The notes under the pieces: generated by a model
The model's database searches: none
What the model saw: only the letters and a program-made list of their open reading frames with translations
What the model was told of the DNA's origin: nothing
Assembly (NCBI GenBank): GCA_965212075.1
Contig: OZ243043.1
Span: forward strand, 1,549,015-1,613,014
Origin: CBDBUR01 sp965212075
GTDB lineage: Bacteria > Pseudomonadota > Alphaproteobacteria > JAPOUT01 > G958296285
DNA length: 64,000 nucleotides
Direction: 5' to 3'
Program-made: the position numbers and the translations under genes
In this document: piece after piece, positions 1-8,806 of the stretch
Numbering within the stretch: the first letter of the stretch is position 1
Layout: the number at the start of each line of letters is the position of its first letter

Positions 1-785
1 GTTTGCTCTATGATTTCGCCCTTGACGCTGCGCGCGAGGCTTTTCTGCGCCGCCCCGACCGCCAAGATCGCCGCTTGCGGCGGATTGATGACCGCAGTGA
101 ATTCTTCTATGCCGAACATGCCTAGATTGGACACCGAAAAACTGCCGCCTTCATATTGGCTGGGCTTGAGTTTGCGCGCCGCCGCCAATTGCGCCAACTC
201 CTTTATTTTGGCGGAAATTTCACGCAGCGATAAAGTTTCGGCATGGGGCACGATCGGCGTGATCAGCCCGTCGGGCAGAGCGACCGCCACGCCGATATCA
301 GCGTGCTTATGCTGCAAAATCGCCTCATCGGCGAAGGAGACATTGACTTCGGGCGCTTCCATTAAAGCCAAAGCCGCCGCGCGCACGATAAAGTCATTGA
401 CCGAGAGTTTTTCATTTTTATCCGCTAGAGCTTCATTGAATTTTTTTCGCATCGCCAAAAGGGCGTCCAGCGGCAGCGCCATCGTCAGATAAAAATGCGG
501 AAGCTCCTGCACGGCTTGAGTCAGCCTTTTGGCGATCGCTTTGTTCATCACGCTCAAAGGGCGTTCAATATAATCCTCTTTTTGATAAAAAAGTCTGGGA
601 TCGGGCAGGGCGCTGACCGCAGCGGCAGGCGTGGGTGCAGGAGTATGCAGATGAGCGCGCGCTTTTTCAACATCGCGCTTGATGATCCGGCCATCAGGCC
701 CGCTGCCGGAAATCGCCGCGAGATCAATTTTTTGCTCGCGCGCCATCTTACGCGCGAGCGGACTGGCAATCTGGCGCGTGTCCAT
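1..785 (-). CDS. pdhC: Pyruvate dehydrogenase E2 (dihydrolipoamide acetyltransferase), 3' end outside window
   Basis: Acetyltransferase core of the pyruvate dehydrogenase complex; only the first 261 codons are visible. The protein opens MDTRQIASPLARKMAREQ and goes straight into the peripheral-subunit (E3/E1) binding domain (about residues 6-40, with GSGPDGRI). An Ala/Pro linker follows, then the start of the CAT-like catalytic domain (DFIVRAAALAL, GLITPIV, FSVSNLGMFG). The catalytic HxxxDG motif lies beyond the window. The ATG at 785 is preceded immediately in frame by TAA (786-788), so no N-terminal lipoyl domain is encoded here. It follows pdhB by 3 nt and is surely cotranscribed with it. 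A lipoyl domain further downstream cannot be excluded. Confidence 0.93.
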   Translation of the reverse strand, partial: MDTRQIASPLARKMAREQKIDLAAISGSGPDGRIIKRDVEKARAHLHTPAPTPAAAVSALPDPRLFYQKEDYIERPLSVMNKAIAKRLTQAVQELPHFYLTMALPLDALLAMRKKFNEALADKNEKLSVNDFIVRAAALALMEAPEVNVSFADEAILQHKHADIGVAVALPDGLITPIVPHAETLSLREISAKIKELAQLAAARKLKPSQYEGGSFSVSNLGMFGIEEFTAVINPPQAAILAVGAAQKSLARSVKGEIIEQ

Positions 786-788
786 TTA

Positions 789-2165
789 TCAGCTCCGGTA
801 GCAGACTTTTTGCACCGCCGCGCAGATTTGGCGGGCATGGGGCAAAGCGCGCTTTTCAAGATTTTCAGCATAAGGCATCGGCACATCAGCGCCCGCCACC
901 TGCAAAATTGGTGCGTCTAGCGCGTCAAAGGCGCGGCGCGAAACCCGCGCGGCCAATTCCGCGCCGATCGAACAGGCCGGCCAGCCTTCTTCAACGGTGA
1001 CCATGCGGTTGGTTTTCTGCACCGATGCAATAATGCGCGTTATATCCAGAGGCCGCAAAGAGCGCAGATCAATGATCTCCGCCGATATATTGTCTTTTGC
1101 TAATGTCTCCGCCGCCTCAAGGCAGCGCAGCAGTCCGCGCGCATAGCTGACCAAAGTCACATCTTTGCCTTCACGCAGAATGCGCGCTTGGCCGATCGGC
1201 AGCACATAATCGTCCCAAACGGGGACTTCGCCCTTGCTGCCATAAAGCAATTCATGCTCCAAAAAAATTACCGGATTAGGATTGCGAATCGCCGCTTTCA
1301 AAAGCCCTTTGGCATCAGCCGCCGAAAACGGAGCGAGCACGATCAAGCCCGGAATATGGGCATACCATGACGCATAATCCTGACTATGCTGCGCGGCAAC
1401 CCGCGACGCCGCCCCATTCGGCCCGCGAAACACGATCGGACACGACATCTGCCCGCCCGACATATAGCGCGTCTTGGCCGCTGAATTGATGATCTGATCC
1501 ATCGCCTGCATCGCAAAATTGAACGTCATAAACTCAACGATAGGCCGCAGGCCGGTAAAAGCCGCGCCGACACCCAATCCGGCGAGCGCATGTTCGGTGA
1601 CCGGCGTATCAACAACGCGGCGCGCGCCAAACTCATCCAACAGCCCGCGCGTGACTTTGTAAGCGCCTTGATATTGCGCAACCTCTTCGCCGATCACGAA
1701 AACATCTTCATCACGGCGCATCTCCTCAGCCATCGCGTCGCGCAAAGCTTCGCGCACAGATTGCGTGATCGTTGCCGTGTCTGCGGGCAGATCAGGATCA
1801 GCCGCCTGTTGAAGATCAGCCGCCCCTTCGTCAGGGTGGGCAGAAATCTCCGGCGCGGAAATTTCTTTTTGGGTTTCTTTTATCGATTCAAGCTCAGACT
1901 CTTTAATGTCGGATTCATCCTCGCCGTCAAGCAGCAAAACCGCGATCACTTGATTGACCGGAATCGCATCCGGCCCGGCCTCAACGAGCAATTTGCCGAT
2001 GCGGCCCTCATCAATCGCTTCAAGATCAATCAAGGCTTTGTCGGTTTCAATCTCGGCGATGATGTCGCCGGACTGCACTTGATCGTTTTCCTTGACCAGC
2101 CATTCAACAAGCCGCCCTTCTTCCATCGTCGGCGACAAAGCCGGCATCAAGATATTCACCGGCAT
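789..2165 (-). CDS. pdhB: Pyruvate dehydrogenase E1 component, beta subunit with N-terminal lipoyl domain
   Basis: 458 aa. Beta subunit of the thiamine-diphosphate-dependent pyruvate decarboxylase (E1). Residues 1-80 form a lipoyl domain (PALSPTMEEG; lipoyl-lysine K43 in ETDKA). An acidic/Ala linker follows, then a transketolase-like pyrimidine-binding domain from about residue 135 (REALRDAMAEEM, DVFVIGEEV, VVDTPVTEHALAGLGVGAA) and the C-terminal transketolase domain (VTVEEGWPACSIGAELAA). Lipoyl-E1-beta fusions are known in alphaproteobacteria. The start overlaps the pdhA stop by one base (TAATG). Because the neighbouring E2 shows no lipoyl domain, this domain may be the complex's only swinging arm. 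Confidence 0.96.
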   Translation of the reverse strand: MPVNILMPALSPTMEEGRLVEWLVKENDQVQSGDIIAEIETDKALIDLEAIDEGRIGKLLVEAGPDAIPVNQVIAVLLLDGEDESDIKESELESIKETQKEISAPEISAHPDEGAADLQQAADPDLPADTATITQSVREALRDAMAEEMRRDEDVFVIGEEVAQYQGAYKVTRGLLDEFGARRVVDTPVTEHALAGLGVGAAFTGLRPIVEFMTFNFAMQAMDQIINSAAKTRYMSGGQMSCPIVFRGPNGAASRVAAQHSQDYASWYAHIPGLIVLAPFSAADAKGLLKAAIRNPNPVIFLEHELLYGSKGEVPVWDDYVLPIGQARILREGKDVTLVSYARGLLRCLEAAETLAKDNISAEIIDLRSLRPLDITRIIASVQKTNRMVTVEEGWPACSIGAELAARVSRRAFDALDAPILQVAGADVPMPYAENLEKRALPHARQICAAVQKVCYRS

Positions 2166-3160
2166 TAGCCGTCTCCCGCTTCGGCGAGAATGTCGGTATA
2201 AAGCGCTTCTTCATCCGGCAGCGGACTGCGCTGCGCAAACGCAACCGCTTCAACAATAATTTCATTAACATGCGCCTGCATTTTTTTGAAATCATCTTCG
2301 CTCACAAGATCGCGCTCAATCAGGCGGCTTTTGACGATCGTCAGCGGGTCCTGCTCTTTGCGCACCTGATCCACTTCCTCGCGCGTGCGATATTTGGCCG
2401 GATCCGACATGGAATGACCGCGATAGCGATAGGTGCGCATCTCAAGCAGGAGCGGCCCAGAACCGCCGCGCACCTGTTCAACCGCTGCCGCACCGGCTTC
2501 ATAGACGGCTTCCACATCCATGCCGTCTATTTGCTTGCCAGAGATGCCAAAGCCCTCGCCGCGTTTGGATAGATCTGTCTGTGCGGTGGAGCGCTCCAAG
2601 CTTGTCCCCATCGCGTAAAGATTGTTCTCAATAATATAAAGAACCGGCAGATTCCACAGCTTCGCCATGTTGAAGCTCTCATAGACCTGCCCCTGATTGG
2701 CCGCGCCATCGCCGAAATAGACCAAAGTGATCCGGTCATTGCCGCGATAATGATTGGCAAAGCCGATCCCCGTGCCGATCGGGACTTGCGCGCCGACAAT
2801 GCCATGGCCGCCATAAAAATTTTTGTTGACCGAAAACATATGCATCGAGCCGCCTTTGCCGCCCGAATAGCCTTCGCGGCGGCCCGTCAACTCGGCCATC
2901 ACGCGCTTCGGGTCCATGCCGCAGGCCAGCATATAAGCATGGTCGCGATAGCCGGTGATGACCTGATCCCCCTCGCGCACGGCCTTTTGCATGCCGGTGA
3001 CGATCGCCTCTTGCCCGATATAAAGATGGCAGAAGCCGCCAATCTGTCCCATGCTGTAAAGCTGTCCGCAGCGCTCCTCAAAGCGCCGGATGAGCGCCAT
3101 ATCATGCCAGGCCTGCTTCAAATCAAGCTGTGCCGATGTGCGGACTTTACTTTCAGTCAT
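2165..3160 (-). CDS. pdhA: Pyruvate dehydrogenase E1 component, alpha subunit
   Basis: 331 aa, usual length for a bacterial/mitochondrial-type E1-alpha. It binds thiamine diphosphate: GDG at residues 150-152 and the closing NN at 179-180 form the classic TPP motif. Other landmarks are YRDHAY, GGKGGSMHMF and a loop YRGHSMSDPAKYR resembling the regulatory loop of E1-alpha. First gene of the pdhA-pdhB-pdhC operon, reading leftward; its stop overlaps the pdhB start. The upstream AT-rich spacer (3161-3258) should hold the promoters for this operon and for the divergent cytochrome gene. Confidence 0.97.
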   Translation of the reverse strand: MTESKVRTSAQLDLKQAWHDMALIRRFEERCGQLYSMGQIGGFCHLYIGQEAIVTGMQKAVREGDQVITGYRDHAYMLACGMDPKRVMAELTGRREGYSGGKGGSMHMFSVNKNFYGGHGIVGAQVPIGTGIGFANHYRGNDRITLVYFGDGAANQGQVYESFNMAKLWNLPVLYIIENNLYAMGTSLERSTAQTDLSKRGEGFGISGKQIDGMDVEAVYEAGAAAVEQVRGGSGPLLLEMRTYRYRGHSMSDPAKYRTREEVDQVRKEQDPLTIVKSRLIERDLVSEDDFKKMQAHVNEIIVEAVAFAQRSPLPDEEALYTDILAEAGDG

Positions 3161-3197
3161 AATCCTGACAAACCCATGATTTATAATATATAATATA

Positions 3198-3213
3198 CTC
3201 CATAATATTGGAG
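3198..3213. promoter_or_regulatory. Inverted repeat in the divergent pdhA / cytochrome b561 spacer
   Basis: CTCCA-TAATAT-TGGAG is a perfect 5-bp dyad with a 6-bp AT core in a very AT-rich spacer between two divergent genes. It could be an operator or simply part of the promoter region. No regulator is suggested by the neighbours. Confidence 0.3.
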
Positions 3214-3258
3214 GCGCAAAAATTTTCTATATGAAATTTAAAGGGGAAGGGTGAGGAT

Positions 3259-4263
3259 ATGGCAAAAGCGATTTTGGTTTTAATTTGTGTCTGCCTGTTA
3301 GGCGGATTCGGCGACGCGGCAATGGCGGGCACAGCGGCAGAGCAAGCCATCAATGTTCCTGAAAGCCTCTTTGACAAAGTCGGCGACAATAGCGGGCGCG
3401 CGCCTTATCAAGTTGATAGCCTCGCAGGGATCGCGGTGGTTTTGCTCGCTTTGCTGGTGGCCGCGACTCTTAATCACGCTCGAGCTCACATACGCGTGAT
3501 CGGCGTCGCTTTGGCATCTTTGATGTGCTTTGCGTTGTTCGCCGCGCTGATCGCGTTTGATTTCGCCGGTGTGTTGGACAATCCCCGTCCGGCGGTCTTG
3601 CCGGTTGATGATGTGAAGCCTCTTTTTTTGCGCCTTCAGGCTTTTGCCGCTTTAGCCGCCGGAATTTTTCTCATATTTGTAACGATCTGGCAGACGCGCC
3701 GCGATGACGAGCTCGTGCTGACCGCTAGCAATGAGACAACCCGCTATGGCCGCGTCTCGCGCTATCTCCATTGGACCACCGCGATCACTTTTATCGCGCT
3801 CGTCCCGATGGGCCTGTTCATGACGATCCTCCCCGAAGACACTTTCTACCGGCATGGATTTTACGTCGTCCATAAATCTTTAGGCTTTACAGTTTTGCTT
3901 TTGGTGCTTGCCCGTCTTTTTTGGCATTATCGCAATCCGCGCCCCGCGCTTGCGGCGAGCCTAAAAACTTGGGAGCGGCGTCTGGCGCATAGTGTCCATG
4001 TTCTGTTTTATGTATTCATGATCGCCTTTCCGGTGAGCGGATTCATCATGTCCACCTATGGCGGCAAATTATCTCACTTTTATTTCTGGGATCTGCCTTT
4101 ATTTTGGCCGCCCGATCAAGATGCGATCATTCCGCCCGGGCTCATTCACAAAGTGATTCTGCCTTATATTTTTTATGCGCTGATCGTGCTTCATATTCTC
4201 GGCGCGATGAAGCATCAATTCATTGACAAACAGCCGGACGGCTTCCGGCGCATGGTAAGCTAA
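3259..4263 (+). CDS. Cytochrome b561-family membrane protein with extra N-terminal segments
   Basis: 334 aa. The C-terminal half (about residues 160-330) is a four-helix di-haem cytochrome b561 domain: YLHWTTAITF, YVVHKSLGFTVLLLVLARLFWHYR, AHSVHVLFYVFMIAFPVSG and LHILGAMKHQFID carry the expected helix histidines. The first 140 residues add a signal-like segment and about three more hydrophobic helices, longer than simple YodB-type b561 proteins. It probably moves electrons from quinol or superoxide across the inner membrane. The next gene, an HXXEE membrane protein, starts 13 nt downstream, so the two likely form a small operon. Confidence 0.85.
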   Translation: MAKAILVLICVCLLGGFGDAAMAGTAAEQAINVPESLFDKVGDNSGRAPYQVDSLAGIAVVLLALLVAATLNHARAHIRVIGVALASLMCFALFAALIAFDFAGVLDNPRPAVLPVDDVKPLFLRLQAFAALAAGIFLIFVTIWQTRRDDELVLTASNETTRYGRVSRYLHWTTAITFIALVPMGLFMTILPEDTFYRHGFYVVHKSLGFTVLLLVLARLFWHYRNPRPALAASLKTWERRLAHSVHVLFYVFMIAFPVSGFIMSTYGGKLSHFYFWDLPLFWPPDQDAIIPPGLIHKVILPYIFYALIVLHILGAMKHQFIDKQPDGFRRMVS

Positions 4264-4276
4264 ATAGTGAGTTGAT

Positions 4277-5017
4277 ATGACAAAAAACATCTATATGCTG
4301 CTGGCGATTTTGGCGAGCGCGGCTGTTTTGCATTTTGTGCCGCCGGTCAAAGTCTATCTGCTGACCACATGGCCGATTTTTGGGCTGGGCTTTGGCGCGG
4401 CGATCCTTCTCTTTCTGCTCGCGGATTGGCGCGAAAACCGCATTGAAACCACCGCCAAATGGCACTGGCTCTTATTGGCCATCTATACTTTGCACCAGTT
4501 TGAAGAGCATGGCGTCGATCTGTTTGGCCGCGCCTATTATTTCATCACCTATGCGAATGAATTTCTAGCGCTGCAGGGCGCCGATGCGCCGCAGCTCACG
4601 CCCTTTTCGCTCTATCAGATCAATACTTTGACAATCTGGATCGGCTTTGCCATTGCGATCTGGGCGAGCCAGCGCTTCACTTGGCCGGGCTATTTTGCCG
4701 CCGCCCTTGTATTGACGAATGGCCTGTTCCATATCGGACTCGCGCTCGGACGCTGGGAATATAATCCGGGCGTGATGACGGCGATCATTTTGTTTCTGCC
4801 GATCTCTTTGCTCTATTTTAAGGAGGTTGTGCGCGCTAAAGGCTGGCTGCCTGCGCTGATCGCAATTTCTTTTGGCATTTTCGGCCATTTATTGCTGAGC
4901 GCGCTGATCGGCCTCGGCGAGGCGTCAGAATCTCTGTCTTTATTTGTCTGGATGAGCTTGGCGCTCACACCTTTGGCGTTGAATATCATCTGGCTGAAAA
5001 TCAAACCGCCGGCCTAG
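4277..5017 (+). CDS. HXXEE-motif integral membrane protein
   Basis: 246 aa with about seven hydrophobic helices. The family-defining HxxEE motif is visible as LHQFEEHGVDLFG near residue 75, matching the Pfam HXXEE family of unknown function. Clustered His/Glu residues in a membrane helix suggest metal binding or membrane hydrolase chemistry, but none is established. It lies 13 nt after the cytochrome b561-like gene and overlaps the convergent lipoprotein gene by 4 bp. Confidence 0.8.
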   Translation: MTKNIYMLLAILASAAVLHFVPPVKVYLLTTWPIFGLGFGAAILLFLLADWRENRIETTAKWHWLLLAIYTLHQFEEHGVDLFGRAYYFITYANEFLALQGADAPQLTPFSLYQINTLTIWIGFAIAIWASQRFTWPGYFAAALVLTNGLFHIGLALGRWEYNPGVMTAIILFLPISLLYFKEVVRAKGWLPALIAISFGIFGHLLLSALIGLGEASESLSLFVWMSLALTPLALNIIWLKIKPPA

Positions 5018-6021
5018 CGGCGCGTTGTCTCTTCATTATCAAGCCAGTCGCCGATCAAGCTGAAAGTGAGTTCGCGCGCAATTTGCCTGATATAGGCGCT
5101 GCGCGTCGGGCGGGCGGCTTCAAAACCGCCATCACGGCCTAGCGCGAATGACGGCGCGGGACGCGCGCGGCGATAATCCCCCTCGCTGATGGCGGCGGCA
5201 ATTTCGCCGCGCCCCTTTTTGTTTCTTTTAACCTCACGCAGGCTGGCCTGCACGATAAAAGTCTCTTTTGATACGCTGGAAACATTCAGCATAATCACGA
5301 TCTTTGCCGCGCTTCGCTGCGCGGTGAATTGATTGATGCCATATTTTTTGAAATGGCGGCGCATAGCGTCTTGAAAAATGGCATTTGCGCGCGGCGCGAA
5401 TTTTTGCAAAGACTTTTCTTCCTTCCATTGAAACATCATCGTCGGGCGGCCAATTTCACGATAGCGCAGGTGATAAAGGTCTTCAGCCGCGCGCCGCACC
5501 AAACCTAGACCCGGACGCTCCACCAAATGAGATTGCGCCGCACTCTTCCAGCCCCGCGCCACTTTTTCCGGCACACGCGTGAACACATGAAATGTGCATG
5601 AGGTTTTATCATGCCATTCACTGATGGCTTCAATGCCAGAGGCGTTGAGGTCGGTGATAGCTTTGGCAACCGCTTCTGCGCGTATTTCTTTCGTCGTCTC
5701 CAGAACGACTTGACGCGAAAAAATTCTCACCGAAACACGCTGCGCAATATCGGCGTAGGCTGCCGCCAGCGCGTCTTTGCGTCTTTGGGGCAAGCCTTCT
5801 ATGTTGGATGAGGCTCCCTTGCCGTAATAATAATCTTTGGGCAGATTGAGCTCAAAAGCGGTTTTGTTGATCCATGGCGGCGGCTTTGTGGCGGCTTGGC
5901 CGCCTATATTGCAGGCCGCGCGCGGGCTGAGGCTCGCGCAGCTTGATAACAACAGGCCGAACAGAGCCATATATGCCATATATAAAGGCGCGCACATTTT
6001 TTTATTGATAGATGACGTCAT
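5014..6021 (-). CDS. LPP20-like lipoprotein (last gene of envelope operon)
   Basis: 335 aa from the ATG at 6021, which gives a clear lipoprotein signal (ALFGLLLSSC, lipobox cysteine). An alternative ATG is at 5997. The segment PPPWINKT...YYYGKGASSN followed by an alternating A/D helix (RKDALAAAYADIAQRVSV) and a Cys-containing strand resembles LPP20-family lipoproteins. The C-terminal half contains a second alpha/beta segment (AIFQDAMRRHFKKYG...KIVIMLNVSSVSKETF) reminiscent of the LpoB-type fold. It overlaps the preceding LpoB-like gene by about 20 bp. Probably outer-membrane anchored; the role is unknown but shared with the operon. Confidence 0.7.
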   Translation of the reverse strand: MTSSINKKMCAPLYMAYMALFGLLLSSCASLSPRAACNIGGQAATKPPPWINKTAFELNLPKDYYYGKGASSNIEGLPQRRKDALAAAYADIAQRVSVRIFSRQVVLETTKEIRAEAVAKAITDLNASGIEAISEWHDKTSCTFHVFTRVPEKVARGWKSAAQSHLVERPGLGLVRRAAEDLYHLRYREIGRPTMMFQWKEEKSLQKFAPRANAIFQDAMRRHFKKYGINQFTAQRSAAKIVIMLNVSSVSKETFIVQASLREVKRNKKGRGEIAAAISEGDYRRARPAPSFALGRDGGFEAARPTRSAYIRQIARELTFSLIGDWLDNEETTRR

Positions 6022-6601
6022 TTTGTCCAAAGCTTTTAAATGTATAAGAGGGCGAGGTCCAAGTTTTCGCGCCGGTTTCAAGATCAAGCAGCCAGAAAGA
6101 AATCAGCGTTTGTGTCTGGCGAATGTCCTGCCGGTTGATTTTATCATCGGAAATGATGCGGCCCGCGAGCAAATAATCTGCGCCTAGTTTTTGCGCGCGA
6201 CATTTGCGCGCCGCCACCGCACCGGCGATCAAACGGCGCTTAATGTCAACAAAGGCGATTTTGCGTCCGGTGAGACGAAGCTGCTTTTCATTTTCCCGAT
6301 CATTGAAATGATCGCGAAAGCCATTGACGAAAAGATCAAAATTAACGCGTTCAGAACTTTCATTGTCAAGCTTTTGCGGGTCAAGCATGATGCGCACCGG
6401 ACAATCATCTTTGCTTTGATAAACGGTTTGTTGTGAAAAGAAATTCCTCATATCGGCAATGATGTTTTGCGCCAAAGTTGAAAAGCGATCGCGGCCAATG
6501 CCCGTTGAGGATGGAGTCTGCACCGATGCGCCATCCGCTGCGCAGCTGAGAAAAATAAAGGCGGCGCAAATCATCGCGAGATTATTGGCAATAAATCTCA
6601 T
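6002..6601 (-). CDS. LpoB-like lipoprotein, copy 2
   Basis: 199 aa from the ATG at 6601 (lipobox AFIFLSC). The body, ADMRNFF...VRIMLDPQKLDNESSERVNFD...GADYLLAGRIISDDKI...FWLLDLETGAKTW, follows the pattern of LpoB/CsgG-like alpha/beta domains: a conserved GADY-x-x-x-GRI strand, then LxDLETG-x-x-W. E. coli LpoB is an outer-membrane lipoprotein that activates a peptidoglycan synthase through the periplasm; whether this copy does so is inference. It overlaps the previous LpoB-like gene, which ends with a similar sequence (both close with D-x-I-Y-x-Q), pointing to an old tandem duplication. Confidence 0.75.
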   Translation of the reverse strand: MRFIANNLAMICAAFIFLSCAADGASVQTPSSTGIGRDRFSTLAQNIIADMRNFFSQQTVYQSKDDCPVRIMLDPQKLDNESSERVNFDLFVNGFRDHFNDRENEKQLRLTGRKIAFVDIKRRLIAGAVAARKCRAQKLGADYLLAGRIISDDKINRQDIRQTQTLISFWLLDLETGAKTWTSPSYTFKSFGQNDVIYQ

Positions 6602-7244
6602 CAGCGCCGCTCTTGCTAAGGTTTTTTGACCATGACCAGATGCGCTGGCCGGTTTCCAAGTCAATGAGGCGCAGAGCGACCTGAGTCGTCTGCTGCCGAA
6701 CTTGTCCTTTTTTCACCTCAAATGCTGAAATGCGCCCCGCCATGCGATAATCAGCGCCGGCGATTTTATCAACCAGCCCCAAAGCGCCTTTGTCCACCGC
6801 GCCTTCGCGCTTGAGCTGGCGCTCTTGGATGACGCTGTTGATGTCTTCGCGGCTGAGAAAAGCGATCTGCTTGCCCGCCGCTTTTTGCAAATTCGCCGCA
6901 AGCTGGTCGGTGATCATATTGAGATTGATCGCTTGAGAAGTCTCGTTGGTGAAGAGTTCGGAATCCACAATAATCCTAAGCGCGCGGCGCTCTTTGATTA
7001 AGCCGGGATTTTTTTTGAGAAGAGAGTCTTGGAAATCTTTGATGACGCCGCGCGAAAGACGCGCAATGTCATGCCCTTCAAGCCCTAGACATCTCAAAGG
7101 CCCTGGCTGGTCAACGGCGAGGTCGCGCACTACAAGTCCTGCCCCTTTATCGGCGCAAGCTGACAGACTCACCGCCAAACTCAACAGCAAAAATTGCCGC
7201 GCAAATAATGATTTTATTTTCCTTTGAAAGGCTTGATTAAACAT
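6582..7244 (-). CDS. LpoB-like lipoprotein, copy 1
   Basis: 220 aa from the ATG at 7244, one base after the TAA of the transglutaminase-like gene; a TTG 12 bases upstream is less likely. Lipoprotein signal LAVSLSAC. The domain runs ALRIIVDSELFTNETSQAINLNMI, AFLSREDINSVI, GADYRMAGRISAFEV and LRLIDLETGQRIWSW, typical of LpoB-family proteins (CsgG-like fold). It is the clearer family member of the two adjacent copies. Presumed outer-membrane anchored in the periplasm and cotranscribed with both neighbours. Confidence 0.8.
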   Translation of the reverse strand: MFNQAFQRKIKSLFARQFLLLSLAVSLSACADKGAGLVVRDLAVDQPGPLRCLGLEGHDIARLSRGVIKDFQDSLLKKNPGLIKERRALRIIVDSELFTNETSQAINLNMITDQLAANLQKAAGKQIAFLSREDINSVIQERQLKREGAVDKGALGLVDKIAGADYRMAGRISAFEVKKGQVRQQTTQVALRLIDLETGQRIWSWSKNLSKSGADEIYCQ

Positions 7245-7245
7245 A

Positions 7246-8775
7246 TTAGCGGCCAATCGGAATTACGCGATCAGGTTTTTTTGTTTCAAAAGCGGGCACA
7301 GCGCGGCCAATGTTGGCGTTGATGAATGTCGGGTCCGCATAAACATAATGCCGCCCTTGATATTGGACGCCGCGTGCACGCACATTGTCAAGCTGCACCG
7401 CGGCGGCGAGATGACCGTGCCAGAATACCGCTACAGTCTTTCGTTTCAAAATATTCGTCGTCAGCCAGCCAAACAGCGCGACGCGATCCTCGCAATCGGA
7501 GAGCGGCGCATTGAGCGTCTCTTCGCCGAAAAAATAATCCTCCCGCCCGATGCGATCTACGTCATTTTGGTAGCGGAAGGATGTCTGCACGAAGCGCAGA
7601 AGAAAATTGACCGCGCTTGCCGGATCATCCTTCGCCAATGACGCGGTGATCGGCGCAAGCTGCGCTTTAAGCGCTTGCGCCGCTTGGCGCGATAAAGGCG
7701 CGTCAACAAAAACGGAAAAATCCGATAAAGGAAATTCCGCCATATAATCCAACATTGCGCGATTCACCGGAACGTCAAGCTGAAAAGCGCGCCCGCCAAA
7801 AGAAAACCGCAATTGGCGATTTTTTTTTGCATCCGCCTGCCAGATCAGAGGGGCTTGCCGCATTTTCAAATTAATGGGGCGCTCTAATGTCTGGCGATTA
7901 TCTTCGGGATAAGTTTTTAATTTTTGTCCGACCGCAAAAGTTTTTTCACCGCGCAGCGCAACAATATAATAAGGGGTGCGATTTATCAGCAATCTGGGCG
8001 TTTCAAATATGGTTTGCTCTGAAGCAAACAGCACGACCGCCTGTGTTTTGCCGAGAGCCAGCCGCGCATTCATTTGTGATAATTTCACCATCTGCCAAAT
8101 CCAGAGCATGCGCGCCGCCGCGCGATCGGGAAATAAAGCGCGCGCGGTTTTGTGAAGCAATAAAACATAGCCCCAATCATTCAAAACCAATTTGCGCTGC
8201 ACTGCGCGCGCCTGCGTGATGAACGTCATCGCCGCTTCGCTTGTTTTATTCCAATAATTTCTTACATCTTCCTCTTGAATTTGATCATTCTTGGGCATCG
8301 CCTTGATCAGCAGGAGAGGAACTTGAAATGTGGCCGCGCTTCCCCACAGATCAGTTTTGAGGATCATCACATCGCGCTGCGGTGGAAAAGCGGGCAAAGT
8401 CGGCGCGGCGCGGCGCTGCCGCGCTTGCGGCCATTGCGGTCGCGGAAGTTTTTTGGCTGAAGGGTCTTGTGGGCGCGGCAAGGGTTTGATTCTGCGCGGC
8501 TTGGACTTGTGGCGATAGAGGTTTTGTGTGCCCGCTTTGACTTCAAACTCCTGCCATTTTTTTTTGATGAGGCTGGAAAAATCTTTATTGCGCTGCCGCA
8601 TATCTGCAGAAAAAGCGCCGCGCTTGAGCTGAGTTGGAGATTGACTATCTTCGAATCTATGGTCAAAGCGCTCGCGTTTTGATTTTATATCGCCCGCGCT
8701 TAAGCTGATCGGAAGTGCTAACGAACCAAGAATGAGTAGAGGCGGCAGGCCGTATTTTATCCATGAGTCCATCAT
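7246..8775 (-). CDS. Periplasmic transglutaminase-like protein
   Basis: 509 aa. ATG at 8775 follows AGGA at a good distance and gives a signal peptide (PPLLILGSLALPISLSAG); a GTG further upstream would overlap the previous gene. The middle part is unassigned. The C-terminal domain shows a complete transglutaminase/papain-like triad: Cys428 in SDCEDR, His455 in WHGHLAAAV and Asp481 in VYADPTF, preceded by FVQTSFRYQNDVDRIG as in bacterial transglutaminase-like proteases. It sits between LPP20-like and LpoB-like lipoprotein genes. It may cleave or crosslink an envelope protein or peptidoglycan-linked substrate; the substrate is unknown. Confidence 0.75.
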   Translation of the reverse strand: MMDSWIKYGLPPLLILGSLALPISLSAGDIKSKRERFDHRFEDSQSPTQLKRGAFSADMRQRNKDFSSLIKKKWQEFEVKAGTQNLYRHKSKPRRIKPLPRPQDPSAKKLPRPQWPQARQRRAAPTLPAFPPQRDVMILKTDLWGSAATFQVPLLLIKAMPKNDQIQEEDVRNYWNKTSEAAMTFITQARAVQRKLVLNDWGYVLLLHKTARALFPDRAAARMLWIWQMVKLSQMNARLALGKTQAVVLFASEQTIFETPRLLINRTPYYIVALRGEKTFAVGQKLKTYPEDNRQTLERPINLKMRQAPLIWQADAKKNRQLRFSFGGRAFQLDVPVNRAMLDYMAEFPLSDFSVFVDAPLSRQAAQALKAQLAPITASLAKDDPASAVNFLLRFVQTSFRYQNDVDRIGREDYFFGEETLNAPLSDCEDRVALFGWLTTNILKRKTVAVFWHGHLAAAVQLDNVRARGVQYQGRHYVYADPTFINANIGRAVPAFETKKPDRVIPIGR

Positions 8776-8806
8776 GGCCTGCTTCCTGCGGCTTTGAAAA
8801 CGTAGA

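Noticed and set aside
10..920. Plus-strand open frames opposite the left edge
   Set aside because: They are antisense shadows of the E2 gene and the end of E1-beta. The minus-strand frame shows clear E3-binding and catalytic motifs.
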